Below, piece after piece: positions 1-8,004 of a stretch of DNA of 64,000 nt. Made by a program: the position numbers and the translations under genes. Position 1 is the stretch's first letter. The number at the start of each line of letters is the position of its first letter. Source of the stretch: Pantoea sp. GD03673 (GTDB taxonomy: Bacteria > Pseudomonadota > Gammaproteobacteria > Enterobacterales > Enterobacteriaceae); assembly GCF_029844725.1 (NCBI RefSeq), contig NZ_JAOCKJ010000002.1:186001-250000 (forward strand). Direction: 5' to 3'. The notes under the pieces were generated by a model. That model had not been told where the DNA came from. It saw only the letters and a program-made list of their open reading frames with translations, and did no database searches.

Positions 1-657
1 CTGCTGCTGCGCATTCAGTCCGCGACTCAGCACCGCGCCACCTACCGACACCAGATAGTTGTTGATGCCGAGCTGCTCCATCAGTCGCGCCAGATGATCG
101 GTCGCGAAGCCCTCACCCACCGTCGAGAGATCGACATAAAGGTCCGGCAGATCTTTCTGCAGCCACTGCCCGGCTGCGCCCTGCACGACCCGCAGATGTT
201 GCAACCCGGTCTGCGCCCGGGCGGCGGCGATCTGTGCTGCATCCGGCGTATGGCCAGGCTGTTTTGTCGGGCCAAAGCCCCATAAGTTAACCAGTGGACC
301 GACGGTAATATCCATCGCCCCGCCGGTTTTACGGCCAATCCGCAGTGAGGTGGTGACAATATCCGCCATGTTTTCACTCACCGGCTGCAGCGACAGATCA
401 CGGCTCTGGTTAAAACGGGACAACACGGAATCGGCTTTCCAGGTGGAGAGTTCAGCATCATCCGCGTCCAGCTGCTGCTGAATGCTGTGTTGCAGCTCCG
501 CTTTACGGGAGTTCGCCACACCGGTCAGGCTCACCCGCCAGACGGTTCCCATCGTTTTTCCTTCCAGCACCATTGCCGGTGTGGCCGCAGGCTTATCGCA
601 AGCCACTAACGTCAGTGCCAGCATCGCCGTAAACAGCAGATTAGTCTGATAACGCAT
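1..657 (-). CDS. apbE: FAD:protein FMN transferase, lipoprotein (3' end cut by window)
   Basis: ApbE attaches FMN covalently to threonine residues of exported flavoproteins such as Nqr/Rnf subunits, using FAD; it is a periplasm-facing lipoprotein. The start is the ATG at 655-657, preceded by a GAGGAAAG ribosome-binding site. The first 20 residues form a signal peptide ending in a lipobox (LTLVAC, then DKP). Family motifs read in frame: GKTMGTVWRV near residue 35, the DADDAELSTWKADSVLSRFN segment, MDITVGPLVNLWGFGP, DLSTVGEGFATDHLARLM and VSVGGAVLSRG. The frame is open to base 1, giving 219 codons of an expected 340-350, so the C-terminal third lies outside the window. In E. coli apbE also neighbours ompC, which supports the call. 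It is divergent from the small gene at 829. Confidence 0.93.
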   Translation of the reverse strand, partial: MRYQTNLLFTAMLALTLVACDKPAATPAMVLEGKTMGTVWRVSLTGVANSRKAELQHSIQQQLDADDAELSTWKADSVLSRFNQSRDLSLQPVSENMADIVTTSLRIGRKTGGAMDITVGPLVNLWGFGPTKQPGHTPDAAQIAAARAQTGLQHLRVVQGAAGQWLQKDLPDLYVDLSTVGEGFATDHLARLMEQLGINNYLVSVGGAVLSRGLNAQQQ

Positions 658-828
658 CTTTCCTCACTTGTAACACTTTATTCCGACCTGCTACAAAGCA
701 TAAACTTCGGGTAAAGACGCTTAAAGAAAGTTGAATATCTCTCTAAAGCCCCTCACACTTTACCCGTCATCTACCCTGTGCCCGCCTTTAATCAGGCGAT
801 CGACATTCATTCAATTAAGGAGCAGCAG

Positions 829-939
829 ATGATTTATCTGATTCTCGCCATTGCCCTGGGGCTGTTTATCTTCAGTACCTATAAAGTCCTGCATCAGCGC
901 CGTCATCGTCATATGCTCCCCTCCCGGCCGCGCCATTAA
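829..939 (+). CDS. Putative 36-residue single-pass membrane protein
   Basis: A short frame with a textbook ribosome-binding site (AAGGAG, about 8 bases before the ATG). The product starts MIYLILAIALGLFIFSTYKV, one hydrophobic helix of about 18 residues. It is followed by a strongly basic tail rich in His and Arg (QRRHRHMLPSRPRH). That is the layout of the small stress-related membrane proteins common in enterobacteria (inner helix, positive-inside tail). I do not recognise the family and assign no function. It is divergently oriented to apbE, with 171 bases between them for promoters. I could not place a convincing -35/-10 pair there. It is too short for conservation to be judged by eye. Confidence 0.5.
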   Translation: MIYLILAIALGLFIFSTYKVLHQRRHRHMLPSRPRH

Positions 940-1045
940 CAGGCTTCCCTGCACCGGACTGGGGCAACATGCTCCCATCGGGCGCAGCAAGTGTACCAAA
1001 GCAGGCGTAACGCCTGTGGCTGTGAGAGCGGTTAAGCTGGCATGA

Positions 1046-1091
1046 ATTCTGCACTGTTGAAACAGTGTTTATCTCTGAAGAGGTGCAGAAT
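1046..1091 (+). promoter_or_regulatory. Leader hairpin that could hide the start of the 1090 frame
   Basis: Bases 1046-1054 (ATTCTGCAC) are perfectly complementary to 1083-1091 (GTGCAGAAT). The latter covers the 3' half of the Shine-Dalgarno sequence and the first two bases of the ATG at 1090. The 5' arm can instead pair locally: CACTG(TT) at 1052-1058 with (AA)CAGTG at 1061-1067. The two folds are mutually exclusive, as in a translational switch. This is a reading of the sequence only; no energy calculation was possible. Confidence 0.3.
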
Positions 1092-1284
1092 GAAAAATTC
1101 ACAGAAGTGGCCGTCAGCATGGCATCACTGGCTGAGCTTTTCAGCCTTTACGCTGGCAGGTGTCGCGTTTGAAGGTGCGCGATTTGGCAGTGTTGTGTCG
1201 TCGGTGACCACGGCACCGGAAGCCACAACGTGGCAAAAATCTGAAGCGCCCGGCCCGGAAAATGAGGCAGGAGCGCAGCGGTAA
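1090..1284 (+). CDS. Candidate small protein, 64 residues, unknown
   Basis: Frame from the ATG at 1090, with AAGAGGTG about 5 bases upstream. A longer version could start at 1042 but has no ribosome-binding site. The product is MKNSQKWPSAWHHWLSFSAF..., with one weakly hydrophobic stretch (residues 14-26) and a polar C-terminus. No family is recognised. Two things argue for caution. Its last codons and stop lie inside the hairpin that ends ompC transcription on the other strand. Its start may also be occluded by the upstream hairpin at 1046-1091. It may be a regulated leader or small protein, or a chance frame. Confidence 0.25.
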   Translation: MKNSQKWPSAWHHWLSFSAFTLAGVAFEGARFGSVVSSVTTAPEATTWQKSEAPGPENEAGAQR

Positions 1285-1293
1285 CTGCGCTCC
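1259..1293 (-). terminator. Probable ompC terminator
   Basis: Perfect 9-bp inverted repeat GGAGCGCAG (1270-1278) / CTGCGCTCC (1285-1293) with a 6-base loop, lying 9 bases after the ompC stop. On the minus strand it is followed, after seven bases, by a short T run (1262-1259). The T tract is weaker and further away than ideal. Confidence 0.55.
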
Positions 1294-1301
1294 CTGACGA
1301 C

Positions 1302-2420
1302 TCAGAACTGGTAAACCAGACCCAGTGCCACCACGTCGTCGGTATTGATACCGGCTGCGTCGGTGAAGTCGTTGTCGTCCAGCAGGTTGATCTGGTAATC
1401 AACGTAGGTGGACATGTTTTTGTTGAAGTAGTAGGTCGCACCTACATCAACATATTTTTTCAGATTCTGTTTGCCCCAGTTCTGAACATCCGTGCCGCGT
1501 GAGGTGACGTAGGCCAGGGATGGACGCAGGCCAAAGTCGAACTGATACTGTGCAACCAGTTCCCAGTTGTCCGCTTTATCTGCATAACCGTACGCTGAAG
1601 AGGCGTCACTGCTGTCTCCGAAGCGGGTCGCATTGTAAGCACGCGAGTACATTGCCGCCAGATAGACGTTGTTCGCGTCATATTTCAGACCGCCGGTGTA
1701 CACTTCCGCTTTATCGCCACGGCCAAGGATAGTTGACGTTGCGCTGTTCTGATCGTTGGTACGGTCAGACTGGAAAGCAGCGGCACCGATGCCGAAGCCT
1801 GAACCCAGATCATAGGTCGTGCTCAGACCCCATCCGTCGCCATTCTGACCCAGTACGTCACGTCCATTCGGGGATTCGCTGTTGTTGCCATTCTTGCCCT
1901 GATACTGCACGGCGAAGTTCCAGCCATCCACCAGACCGAAGAAGTTATTGTTACGGTAGGTCGCCATGCCATTACCGCGCTGATACATAAAGTTATCTGC
2001 GCCATAGGTATCGCCACCGAACTCTGGCAGTACGTCGGTCCATGCGCCGATATCGTAGGCGACGCCGTAGTTACGGCCATAGTCGAACGAGCCTGCATCA
2101 CCGAATTTCACACCGGCAAAGCCGACACGGGTGTAGCTGTTGGCTGTGCCTTCAGACTCGGCGTTGTTCAGCGCGGCCTGATATTCCCACTGGCCGTAAC
2201 CGGTCAGCTGATTGCTGATTTCCGTTTCGCCTTTGAAGCCGAAGCGAACGTAGGATTGGTCGCCATCAGAACCGTCGTTGTCAGAGAAGTAGTGCAGACC
2301 GTCAACTTTACCGAAGAGGTCTAATTTGTTGCCGTCTTTGTTATAAATTTCAGCTGCGTTTGCTGATCCTGCTGCAACCAGTAATGCAGGGACCACCAGG
2401 GAGAGAACGCGACGTTTCAT
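1302..2420 (-). CDS. ompC: Outer membrane porin OmpC
   Basis: General trimeric porin for small hydrophilic solutes in the outer membrane. The 372-residue product has a 22-residue signal peptide ending SANA, and the mature protein starts [20 protein letters not shown] as in OmpC. The constriction-loop motif PEFGGD lies at 132-137. The repeated beta-strand style ([28 protein letters not shown]) and the terminal VYQF, with Phe last for Bam recognition, are all present. The OmpF/OmpC choice rests on context: it sits next to apbE and divergent micF. The leader ends in an AGAGGG ribosome-binding site close to the E. coli ompC leader. Expression should depend on OmpR and so on osmolarity, from the sites at 2529-2589. 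Confidence 0.95.
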   Translation of the reverse strand: MKRRVLSLVVPALLVAAGSANAAEIYNKDGNKLDLFGKVDGLHYFSDNDGSDGDQSYVRFGFKGETEISNQLTGYGQWEYQAALNNAESEGTANSYTRVGFAGVKFGDAGSFDYGRNYGVAYDIGAWTDVLPEFGGDTYGADNFMYQRGNGMATYRNNNFFGLVDGWNFAVQYQGKNGNNSESPNGRDVLGQNGDGWGLSTTYDLGSGFGIGAAAFQSDRTNDQNSATSTILGRGDKAEVYTGGLKYDANNVYLAAMYSRAYNATRFGDSSDASSAYGYADKADNWELVAQYQFDFGLRPSLAYVTSRGTDVQNWGKQNLKKYVDVGATYYFNKNMSTYVDYQINLLDDNDFTDAAGINTDDVVALGLVYQF

Positions 2421-2502
2421 TTTATTACCCTCTGTTATATGCCTTTATTATTTGCCACTGCTAACTGAATGATTAAAAATTCAGCCGGCAGGCCATTGTT
2501 GT

Positions 2503-2531
2503 TTTATACCGGGCAATAATCCACCAGGAAA
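2503..2531 (-). promoter_or_regulatory. ompC promoter
   Basis: Minus-strand TATAAA (2508-2503) as -10, with a poor -35 (TTTCCT, 2531-2526) at 17-base spacing. A weak -35 fits an activator-dependent promoter. The start would fall near 2496, giving a leader of about 75 bases. Confidence 0.6.
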
Positions 2532-2589
2532 ATGCTACTAAATTTCCAAAAGTGTTTCACAATTCGAAATAGTTATTTCTTAATGTAAA
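2529..2589 (-). promoter_or_regulatory. Three tandem OmpR sites (C1, C2, C3) of ompC
   Basis: Read on the minus strand, three 20-base boxes line up with the E. coli ompC C1-C2-C3 sites, with the same single-base step between C1 and C2. C1 (2589-2570) is TTTACATTAAGAAATAACTA. C2 (2568-2549) is TTCGAATTGTGAAACACTTT. C3 (2548-2529) is TGGAAATTTAGTAGCATTTT. The TTTACATT, GAAACA and TTTAGTA.CAT cores match the remembered E. coli sequences. C3 abuts the promoter -35. These sites probably also serve divergent micF. Confidence 0.8.
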
Positions 2590-2730
2590 TATCGGGGAAC
2601 TAATAACCAGCACAGATCGATAAAAAATAGCGCACAAATCGTTAATATGATTTTGAATTGTTTTTTATCAAGAGGTTACATCAGAGCAATCCGAAGCACT
2701 GAATGATAAAACTTTTAGGGCATCTGGTAA

Positions 2731-2736
2731 TAGAAT
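2731..2736 (+). promoter_or_regulatory. micF -10 element
   Basis: TAGAAT, placed 7 bases before the expected first base of MicF (2744). No good -35 is visible, which fits activation by OmpR or other regulators. Confidence 0.55.
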
Positions 2737-2743
2737 AGATCCC

Positions 2744-2837
2744 GCTATCATCATTTATTCCATTATTACCTTCATTCTCCCCGAATGAGATGTACAACTT
2801 ATTATTTCCCGCCGGACAAATTGTCCGGCTTTTTTTT
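2744..2837 (+). ncRNA. micF: MicF antisense sRNA
   Basis: MicF represses OmpF-type porin translation by pairing with the mRNA start region, with Hfq. The RNA would begin GCTATCATCATT, the conserved MicF 5' end, continue with TTATT/ATTACC words that form the ompF-pairing seed, and end at a strong terminator. The length of about 94 nt equals E. coli MicF (93). It is divergent from ompC, as in E. coli. The central part differs from E. coli, as expected outside the seed. Its usual downstream neighbour rcsD is about 27 kb away here. Confidence 0.9.
2811..2837 (+). terminator. MicF intrinsic terminator
   Basis: GCCGGAC (2811-2817) pairs with GTCCGGC (2823-2829) around AAATT, followed directly by eight T (2830-2837). 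Confidence 0.9.
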
Positions 2838-3018
2838 GCCTGCAATTTGCCGTTCCGCTATATCTGCGTAAACTTTCTTAATCGGGTTAAATTAACGCCA
2901 TGCTGCGTCCGCACACGGTGTTAAATTGCGCACGCATTGCACCCTGAATGAGGGAATATCCGCCATGTTAATTTATCACCGTAATTAAGCAAGCGGACAG
3001 TTTAGCTGGTGCGGTTTT

Positions 3019-4188
3019 TTAACGCTCACGCAGCGATTCTTTGACTTTATTCAGCGGTTTAATCAGATAGTCCATCACCGATTTCTGACCGGTTTTAATC
3101 TCAACATTCGCCACCATTCCCGGCACAATCGGGAATTTTCGTCCGGCACGGTTGGTCAGCTCCGCTTTCTGGGTTCGAACGTAAACACGGTAGTAATATT
3201 GATCGCGTTTTACCTCATCCTGCAGGGTATCGGGCGACACCGTTTCAACCTCGCCGGGCAGATCGCCGTCGATAGAAGAGTCATAGGCGGTGACCTTCAC
3301 GGTGGCGGCCAGGCCGGGACGGATATACGCGATATCACGTGGATTGATGCGCGTCTCAATCAGCAGCTGATCCTCCAGCGGCACAATTTCCATCAGTTTA
3401 CCGCCTGGCTCCAGCACGCCGCCGACCGTGGTGACCTGGATATCTTTGACGATGCCGCGCACCGGTGAGTAGAGCGTGGCACGCGTCAGCTGATCCTCTT
3501 TACCTGCCGCCACCTGCAGTTGTGCATCCAGTTCGGCATTGTTTTTCACCTGCTCTTCGTGGGCGCGCACCAGATAATCATTTCGCGCCTCGTCGATTTT
3601 GCCGCGCAGATCGCTGACCTGACGACGCAGACGAATCACCTCGACCTGCCCGGCCGCGCCTTTGGCCACCAGCGGTTCCGTCAGCCGCAGCTCATCCTGC
3701 ACCAGTTTCAGTGACTGCTGCAGATTACTGATGGTTTCGGTGAGATTACGGCGTCGCGACTCATAGAGCTGTCGTTCACGCGTCACCAGCTGCGGCTCCT
3801 TCAGGGTTTCGGCGCTGAAGGTCAGCGGCGTGCCGGAGAGTTCCGCTTCCAGCCGTTCCGACGAGGCGCGCAGCGTGCGTACCTTAGCCTGCGCCTCGCC
3901 GAAGTTTGACTGGAAGCGCGTCGGATCGAGGGTCGCCAGCACCTGCCCTTTCTCAACAATGTCGCCTTCATGCACGTTAAGCTGTTTAACGATGCCGCCA
4001 TCGAGGCTGTCGATCACCTGTGCGCGACTGGAGGGGGTTACTTTGCCGGTGCCAACGGTGACCTCATCCAGAATGGCGAAGTGTGCCCAGATGAGAAAAA
4101 TCGCCAGTGCGGCGGTGCAGAGCCAGATAATCGCCGATGTCCGGCGCTCATGACGGGCAAGATCTTTATCAACAATGACCAGACTCAT
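3019..4188 (-). CDS. HlyD/LapC-type periplasmic adaptor of type I secretion
   Basis: Membrane fusion protein linking the inner-membrane ABC exporter to the outer-membrane channel. The 389-residue product has a short cytoplasmic N-terminus and one membrane helix (about 18-40, IIWLCTAALAIFLIWAHFAI). The conserved VGTGKVTPSSRAQVIDSLDGGIV lipoyl-like segment follows. Next come a long coiled coil (about 95-215) and a beta-barrel C-terminus (ATLYSPVRGIVKDIQV, GGVLEPGGKLMEIVPLEDQL). The length is normal for the family. The start overlaps the stop of the ABC gene by four bases (ATGA), so the two are translationally coupled. It is the last gene of the secretion operon and corresponds in position to Salmonella bapD. 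I see no good terminator between it and micF. Confidence 0.92.
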   Translation of the reverse strand: MSLVIVDKDLARHERRTSAIIWLCTAALAIFLIWAHFAILDEVTVGTGKVTPSSRAQVIDSLDGGIVKQLNVHEGDIVEKGQVLATLDPTRFQSNFGEAQAKVRTLRASSERLEAELSGTPLTFSAETLKEPQLVTRERQLYESRRRNLTETISNLQQSLKLVQDELRLTEPLVAKGAAGQVEVIRLRRQVSDLRGKIDEARNDYLVRAHEEQVKNNAELDAQLQVAAGKEDQLTRATLYSPVRGIVKDIQVTTVGGVLEPGGKLMEIVPLEDQLLIETRINPRDIAYIRPGLAATVKVTAYDSSIDGDLPGEVETVSPDTLQDEVKRDQYYYRVYVRTQKAELTNRAGRKFPIVPGMVANVEIKTGQKSVMDYLIKPLNKVKESLRER

Positions 4189-6329
4189 GCAGCATCTCCT
4201 TTCCCGGACGTCGCTGGCGCAGTTGCACGGCGCAGGATCTCGTCACGCGGACCATCGGCCACAATCCGGCCGTTATCCATTACCACAATACGGTCAACCA
4301 TCTTCAGCAGCGCCGGACGGTGCGTTACCAGCACCAGCGTCCGGCCGCTGATCCAGCCCTGTAACTGACGGATCACATGCTCCTCCAGCTGTTCATCCAT
4401 GGCTGCAGTGGGCTCATCCAGCAGCACCACCTGCGGCTGTCGCAGAATCATCCGGCTCAGCATCACCATCTGGCGCTGACCGCCTGACAGCCCGCGTCCG
4501 CCTTCATTGATTATGCGATCCAGGCTGGCGGCATCCTGCTGTACCAGCGACAGCGCACCGCTGATACGCAGCGCCTGCAGCATCTCCTGTTCGCTGGCGT
4601 GGGGATTGCCCAGCATCAGGTTCTGCCGCAGTGTGCCAAAGAAAAGGCGGGAGTCATGGGACAGCCAGCCGAGCTGACGACGCAAATCGACAGGGTCGAT
4701 ACGCGCAATATCAACGCCATCAACAATCACTTTGCCCTGCGTGGCCTGCGCCTGACCGGCGAGGATCTTCAGCAGCGTCGATTTCCCTGCCCCGACTTTG
4801 CCCAGAATGGCAATCTTCTCGCCGGGCTTGATCTGCAGTTGCTGCACGTTGAGCACGTTCTTTTCATTCTCTTCGTCATAGCTGTAATGCACATTGCGCA
4901 GATCGTACTGGCCGGTAAGCGTCGGACAGTGCGCCAGCGTGGCGGCGTCAGGCTGATCAAGCGGCTTTTTCAGCAGCTCATCCAGCCCTTTCATTGCCAT
5001 TTTGGCGTGCTGCCAGCGTGAGAAAACCATCGTCAGCTGCATTAATGGCGCGATGGTGCGGGACGAAAGCAGGCTACAGGCGACCAGCGTACCGGTGGTG
5101 ATTTGCGAATCGAGCACCAGATAGACACCAAACACCAGCATCCCCGCATAGGTCAACTGCTGCACCGTTGACGCCCAGCCGGTCAGGCGTGCGCCCCATA
5201 ACCGCTGCTGGTTGCTGATTGAAGCGCTGACTTCGTGGGTCTGTTCCCACTGGCGCTGAAAATAGGGTTCCGCCTGCAGCGCCTTGATATCCTCAATCCC
5301 TTCAATGGTCTCCACCAGCACCGCATTGCGCAGTGCCCCCTCACGCAGCCCCTCTTTGGCCAGCCGCGCCATCGGGATTTGCACCAGCAGGCCGGGAATG
5401 ACGATCAGCGGGATCGCCGCCAGCGGGATCAGCACCAGCCAGCCGCCAACAAACGACATGATGAACAGGAACAGGATCACAAAGGGCAGATCGGCGGCGG
5501 CACCGACCGTGGTCGAGGTCAGCAACTCACGCACCTGGTCGATCTCACGCAGCTGCGAGATAAAGGAGCCGGTCGACTTTGGCCGCGCTTCATTACGGAT
5601 GTTCATCGCCCTGGCAAACAGCATGGCGGACACTTTCAGGTCGATGCGTTTGCCCATTAAATCTGACACCTGGGTTCGCATCAGCCGGATCAGATATTCG
5701 ATGGCCGCCGCGATCAGCACCCCGATAAACAGCACCCAAAGCGTGGACTGCGACTGAGCCGGAATCACCCGATCGTAGACCTGCATTGAAAAAAGAATCC
5801 CGGCCAGCGCCAGCACGTTGCTGACCACCGAGGCCAGCGAAATCTCGGTGATGCGGCGTCCCATGCCGCGAAAATTTTTCCAGAACCAGTGTGGCTCATA
5901 GGGCTGAACAAACTCGTCAATGCGGGCATCCCGGCCTCGCGCCGCCACGCCAATCACACCGACATCGCCCTGCGCGCGGGCCAGCAGTTCCGATAAGGCG
6001 CTTTCCCGCACCACATCGCCACCTTCACTGAGCCAGTAGCGGGCGCTGCCGTCGGCGTCGATACCCTCCAGCACCGCCACACTGGCATTTTCCAGCACCA
6101 GCACCACCGGGGTGATCTCCTGACGCCAGCGCAGTTTGTTCTGCGGCACCATCGTCAGATGCAGTCCCAGCAGCCCGGAAAGTCGTTCCAGCTGCTGTGA
6201 CACCGGCAGATGTTCAAACCAGCGCATCTGCTGACGCAGGGTTTTGCCATCGGCAGGTTTACCGAATCGCGCGGCCACGCGAAGCATGGCGGCAATCCAG
6301 TTATCGGTATTCAGGGTGGATGTACTCAT
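4185..6329 (-). CDS. Type I secretion ABC exporter (LapB/BapC-like)
   Basis: Inner-membrane ATPase/permease that drives one-step export of large adhesins. Its 714 residues comprise an N-terminal peptidase-C39-like domain (about 1-140), a six-helix transmembrane domain (about 160-440) and a nucleotide-binding domain. Walker A is GKVGAGKS at 510-517, the signature LSGGQ at 614-618, Walker B VVLLDEP at 634-640, and the switch His is His670 (LVTHRP). The N-terminal domain has no cysteine at all, so it cannot be a processing peptidase. It is the degenerate docking type seen in RTX/Bap exporters, so substrates should keep their N-termini and carry a C-terminal signal. The gap to the TolC-like gene is 16 bases. 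Confidence 0.95.
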   Translation of the reverse strand: MSTSTLNTDNWIAAMLRVAARFGKPADGKTLRQQMRWFEHLPVSQQLERLSGLLGLHLTMVPQNKLRWRQEITPVVLVLENASVAVLEGIDADGSARYWLSEGGDVVRESALSELLARAQGDVGVIGVAARGRDARIDEFVQPYEPHWFWKNFRGMGRRITEISLASVVSNVLALAGILFSMQVYDRVIPAQSQSTLWVLFIGVLIAAAIEYLIRLMRTQVSDLMGKRIDLKVSAMLFARAMNIRNEARPKSTGSFISQLREIDQVRELLTSTTVGAAADLPFVILFLFIMSFVGGWLVLIPLAAIPLIVIPGLLVQIPMARLAKEGLREGALRNAVLVETIEGIEDIKALQAEPYFQRQWEQTHEVSASISNQQRLWGARLTGWASTVQQLTYAGMLVFGVYLVLDSQITTGTLVACSLLSSRTIAPLMQLTMVFSRWQHAKMAMKGLDELLKKPLDQPDAATLAHCPTLTGQYDLRNVHYSYDEENEKNVLNVQQLQIKPGEKIAILGKVGAGKSTLLKILAGQAQATQGKVIVDGVDIARIDPVDLRRQLGWLSHDSRLFFGTLRQNLMLGNPHASEQEMLQALRISGALSLVQQDAASLDRIINEGGRGLSGGQRQMVMLSRMILRQPQVVLLDEPTAAMDEQLEEHVIRQLQGWISGRTLVLVTHRPALLKMVDRIVVMDNGRIVADGPRDEILRRATAPATSGKGDAA

Positions 6330-6345
6330 TATTAATGCCTTATCG

Positions 6346-7701
6346 CTATTGCAGCGAAGGAAGGAGATCGCCGCTGCTTTGCTGGCGATCGATACCCATG
6401 ATATCGAGGAGATTGTCTACCGCGGCGGCATAACGCACGGTGGCGTCCCAGCCATCGTAAAGCGCGGTGATACGTGAGCTGTCCGCCTGAAACACATCCT
6501 GTTCCACGCTGAGCAGATCGTTCAGGCTGCGCTTACTCAGGCGATACTCATCGGCGTAAACATCACGGGTATGGTCGGCACTGGCGAGCTGCACTTCCCC
6601 GGCAGCCTGTCGCTGCTGTGCGCCGATCATGTCAGCATAGGCGGTAGAGGCGTTCTGATTGATGGCGAGCTTGGCCTGCTGCACTGCGGCCTGCGCCGCT
6701 TCCCGATCGCCCTCGGCAGACTGCGTTTTTGCATTCACCAGCCCGCCCTGGTAAAGCGGCGCTTCCACCTGCAACTGCACTTCATCATCCCAGTAAGACT
6801 GACGATCGTTTTCATAGCGGGTCCGGCCCGCCTGCACTTTGATGGTCGGCCAGTGACCGGACTCGGCCTGGCGCACCCGTTCACGGGCCGCTTCCTGTTT
6901 CGACTGTGCGCTGCGCACCGCAGCGCTGCTTTCATAGGCGATTTTGTCGAGGGTGATCTGCTGTTTCAGCAGCGCCTGAGGCAGTTCTGGCAGCGTGGCG
7001 GGCACCACGCCGGTCAGCACAGTCAGCTGTGCAGTGGCGGAACGCAGCTGGGCGCGATACTGCTCCAGCGTGGCCTGCATCGCGGCGATGCGGGTTTCGG
7101 CCTGCAACACATCTGACTGCGAATTGAGGCCGGCATCGGCGCGCAGTTTCGCAATATCCCGCACCCGCTGCAGCGAGGCGATATTGGTGTGCGCCGTATC
7201 CGCCAGCGCCTGGTAACGTTTAACTTCGAGGTAAGCCTGCAGCGTATCTTCCGCCACGGTGGTCATGGAGTCGAACAGGCTGAAACGATAGGCATCTGAC
7301 AGGGCATGCTGCTCATCAATAGCGCTGCCGGTGCGGCCAAAGTCATAGAGCAGCTGACTGAGCGTGATACCGCCGGAGCCATTGTTGTTCAGGCTGCCAG
7401 CGGAGTCGGTCTGATGAGAGCGTCCCGCCGCACCCTGCAGAGAGATCTGCGGATACCAGGCGCTGCGGGCGGCATCCAGATCCCCCTCACCAACGTGGAT
7501 CTGTGCCGCCGCTTCCGAGATTTTCGGATTGCGGGCGAAGGCCCGGAGAATGGCGTCGCGCAGCGTTAAGCTGGCAATCTGTTCTTCGGTCGGCGCAGCG
7601 CGCCAGTTAAATTCGGCTTTAGGTAACGGTGCGGCAAAGACCGCAGGCACTGCTACGCCACTCAGGGCGCACAACAAAAAAGTTAATCGCGCTTTGTTCA
7701 T
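6346..7701 (-). CDS. TolC-family outer membrane channel of type I secretion
   Basis: Outer-membrane/periplasmic tunnel for the adjacent ABC-HlyD pair. The 451-residue product has a signal peptide (about 1-23, ending AVFA). It then has the duplicated helical architecture of the family: ISEAAAQIHVGEGDLDAARSAWYP...LYDFGRTGSAIDEQ in the first half, and RQAESGHWPTIKVQAGRTRY...VEAPLYQGGLVNAKTQSAE in the second. The terminal GDLLPSLQ lies outside the core. Its position corresponds to bapB of Salmonella or lapE of Pseudomonas. It heads the secretion operon. The upstream gap of 303 bases suggests its own promoter rather than simple read-through from the 638-residue gene. Confidence 0.93.
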   Translation of the reverse strand: MNKARLTFLLCALSGVAVPAVFAAPLPKAEFNWRAAPTEEQIASLTLRDAILRAFARNPKISEAAAQIHVGEGDLDAARSAWYPQISLQGAAGRSHQTDSAGSLNNNGSGGITLSQLLYDFGRTGSAIDEQHALSDAYRFSLFDSMTTVAEDTLQAYLEVKRYQALADTAHTNIASLQRVRDIAKLRADAGLNSQSDVLQAETRIAAMQATLEQYRAQLRSATAQLTVLTGVVPATLPELPQALLKQQITLDKIAYESSAAVRSAQSKQEAARERVRQAESGHWPTIKVQAGRTRYENDRQSYWDDEVQLQVEAPLYQGGLVNAKTQSAEGDREAAQAAVQQAKLAINQNASTAYADMIGAQQRQAAGEVQLASADHTRDVYADEYRLSKRSLNDLLSVEQDVFQADSSRITALYDGWDATVRYAAAVDNLLDIMGIDRQQSSGDLLPSLQ

Positions 7702-8004
7702 TATCCATACCAGCAGGAGGTCTTATCATCATGGTGTTTTTCCTGGTGAACAAAGGGAGCAAAAAACTGCTTACACAGCGCCTGACAACGCTATTGCGTT
7801 ATTTTATTTATGTTTAACACGCGAGACACTGAACGGCCCTTAACATTATTAGATCAAATCCCGTGCTTATTCCTGCTAAAAACAGATGAAATCTTTGATC
7901 TTTCTCCTGATCGAACGAAAAACAACCACCACATGATTCCATGCCAATCCAGACAGGCTTAACAGACCCGTCCGGAAGGCAGTGAAATTATTAATGTGTC
8001 AGCG
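7702..8004 (-). other. Intergenic region ahead of the secretion operon
   Basis: 303 bases, AT-rich around 7790-7830. On the minus strand TTCAGT and TAAATA lie 17 bases apart and could be a weak promoter for the TolC-like gene. I see no clear terminator for the upstream 638-residue gene. On the plus strand there is an isolated AGGAGG (7715-7720) followed by a 28-codon frame (7731-7817), discussed as a finding. Confidence 0.35.

Noticed and set aside
1052..1067. LexA-box-like CTGTTGAAACAG
   Set aside because: The spacing between CTG and CAG is six bases, not the ten of a LexA site; it is better read as a hairpin.
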